Assembly: GCA_002254335.1 (NCBI GenBank)
Contig: NIVA01000174.1
Coordinates: 1 to 5,915 of the forward strand
DNA length: 5,915 nt
Source of the DNA: Bacteroidetes bacterium 4572_114
Lineage (GTDB): Bacteria > Bacteroidota > Bacteroidia > Bacteroidales > 4484-276
Reading direction: 5' to 3'
Shown: positions 5,281 through 5,915 of the stretch, one piece after another
Layout: every line of letters starts with the position of its first letter
Position numbering within the stretch: position 1 is the stretch's first letter
The notes under the pieces: generated by a model
Told to the model about the DNA's origin: nothing
What the model saw: only the letters and a program-made list of their open reading frames with translations
The model's database searches: none
Made by a program: the position numbers and the translations under genes

Positions 5281-5859
5281 ATGGAGAAGGATTATTTTGC
5301 ACACGAAACGGCAGTGATTGACGAAGGTTGTGAAATTGGAAAAGGAACTAAGATATGGCACTTTTCGCATATCATGACCAACTGCAAGCTGGGTAAAAAC
5401 TGTAACATCGGCCAGAATGTAGTTGTTTCGCCAGAAGTGGTGCTTGGTAAAAATGTGAAGGTACAAAACAACGTCTCGATTTATACCGGAGTGATTTGTG
5501 AAGATGATGTATTTCTTGGCCCTTCGATGGTTTTTACAAACATTGTCAATCCCCGCAGTGCTGTAATCCGTAAGGGGGAATATGTGCGTACAATTGTAAG
5601 AAGGGGAACTTCCATCGGGGCAAATGCTACCATTGTTTGTGGACATGATATTGGTGAATTTGCTTTTATTGGGGCAGGTGCCGTAGTTACCAAAGAAATC
5701 CCGGCCTATGCACTTGTTGTAGGAAACCCGGCAAGGCATATTGGCTGGATGAGCGAATTCGGCCACCGATTGCATTTTGATAAAGATGGGATTGCCCAAT
5801 GCCCGGAAAGCAAGGAGAGGTACGAGTTGAAGGAGGGGAAGGTTGGGAAAGTAGAGTAG
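5281..5859 (+). CDS. wbpD: UDP-amino-uronate N-acetyltransferase, WbpD/WlbB-like
   Basis: This is a predicted acetyl-CoA-dependent enzyme that N-acetylates the 3-amino group made by the preceding gene, giving UDP-2,3-diacetamido-2,3-dideoxy-glucuronate. The 192 residues are the usual size. Hexapeptide repeats of a left-handed beta-helix run through residues 10-75 and 108-140 (AVIDEGCEIG, CNIGQNVVVS, VQNNVSIYTG, TSIGANATIVCG, AFIGAGAVVTKEI). Between them the FTNIVNPRS segment (85-93) is a hallmark of this subgroup and forms a loop near the active site. VVGNPARHIGWMSEFG (146-161) is the usual exit from the helix; such enzymes are trimers. The C-terminal tail (CPES near 174-177, then YELKEG) follows the family pattern, but its last codons are unusually purine-rich and run directly into the 8-base repeat beyond the stop. 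The ATG at 5281 lies three bases after the aminotransferase stop. Confidence in family is high, in exact substrate moderate. Confidence 0.9.
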   Translation: MEKDYFAHETAVIDEGCEIGKGTKIWHFSHIMTNCKLGKNCNIGQNVVVSPEVVLGKNVKVQNNVSIYTGVICEDDVFLGPSMVFTNIVNPRSAVIRKGEYVRTIVRRGTSIGANATIVCGHDIGEFAFIGAGAVVTKEIPAYALVVGNPARHIGWMSEFGHRLHFDKDGIAQCPESKERYELKEGKVGKVE

Positions 5860-5915
5860 GTGGAAAGATGGAAAGATGGAAAGGTGGAAAGGTGGAAAGG
5901 TGGAAAGGTGGAAAG
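5860..5915. repeat. 8-bp tandem repeat (GTGGAAAG-type), at least seven units, truncated by window end
   Basis: Seven contiguous eight-base units begin directly after the acetyltransferase stop codon: GTGGAAAG, ATGGAAAG twice, then GTGGAAAG four times, up to the last base of the window. Seven of the eight bases in each consensus unit are purines. The preceding 30 bases, inside the gene's 3' end, are also purine-rich and contain TGGGAAAG-like sequence, so the gene end may sit in a decayed part of the array. The total copy number is unknown because the array leaves the window. Confidence 0.95.

Noticed and set aside
5251..5799. Long minus-strand open frame opposite the acetyltransferase
   Set aside because: It is antisense to a well-conserved hexapeptide-repeat protein and has no recognisable features of its own; it is a shadow of the real gene.
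5860..5915. CRISPR array
   Set aside because: The units are eight bases, contiguous and without spacers.

Overview
The window reads as a piece of a Bacteroidota chromosome, plausibly Bacteroidales/Marinilabiliales-like, although the genus cannot be fixed from sequence alone. The base composition is AT-leaning. Start codons sit behind A/T-rich leaders without clear Shine-Dalgarno sites. Two upstream regions carry the phylum's promoter signature (TTG, 19 bases, TAnnTTTG). A Kdo-transferase gene and a nucleotide-sugar pathway show a Gram-negative envelope.

Left part, minus strand (about 1-2790). Transcription runs right to left: a small secreted or outer-membrane barrel-like protein (2023-2790), then a HigBA/RelE-type toxin-antitoxin pair (1293-1903), then the Kdo transferase kdtA/waaA (101-1345). 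The junctions look damaged. The toxin gene has a one-base frameshift. The antitoxin loses its usual C-terminus after residue 78 and runs on out of frame into kdtA. kdtA keeps its whole conserved body but has no ATG, GTG or TTG at the place where its N-terminus should begin. The simplest reading is that the toxin-antitoxin module was joined to the first codons of kdtA by an insertion or deletion, so kdtA may now depend on the antitoxin transcript. Just after kdtA lies a perfect 15-base inverted repeat whose arms are themselves palindromic.

Middle, minus strand (2872-3819): an Rpn-family (PD-(D/E)XK, transposase_31/YhgA-like) nuclease with a five-unit 12-base repeat in its C-terminal part. It is divergent from the right-hand operon. 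The 327-base gap between them holds a well-formed promoter for the rightward operon and a long leader with three small palindromes.

Right part, plus strand (4147-5915): two tightly coupled genes for an N-acetylated 3-amino-uronic-acid nucleotide sugar, a WbpE/WlbC-like PLP aminotransferase and a WbpD/WlbB-like left-handed beta-helix N-acetyltransferase. This is the usual core of an O-antigen or capsule sugar pathway; the dehydrogenase steps would lie outside the window. Directly abutting the last stop codon is an 8-base tandem repeat of at least seven units that runs off the window end.

No tRNA, rRNA, CRISPR array, intact insertion sequence or recognised riboswitch was seen.
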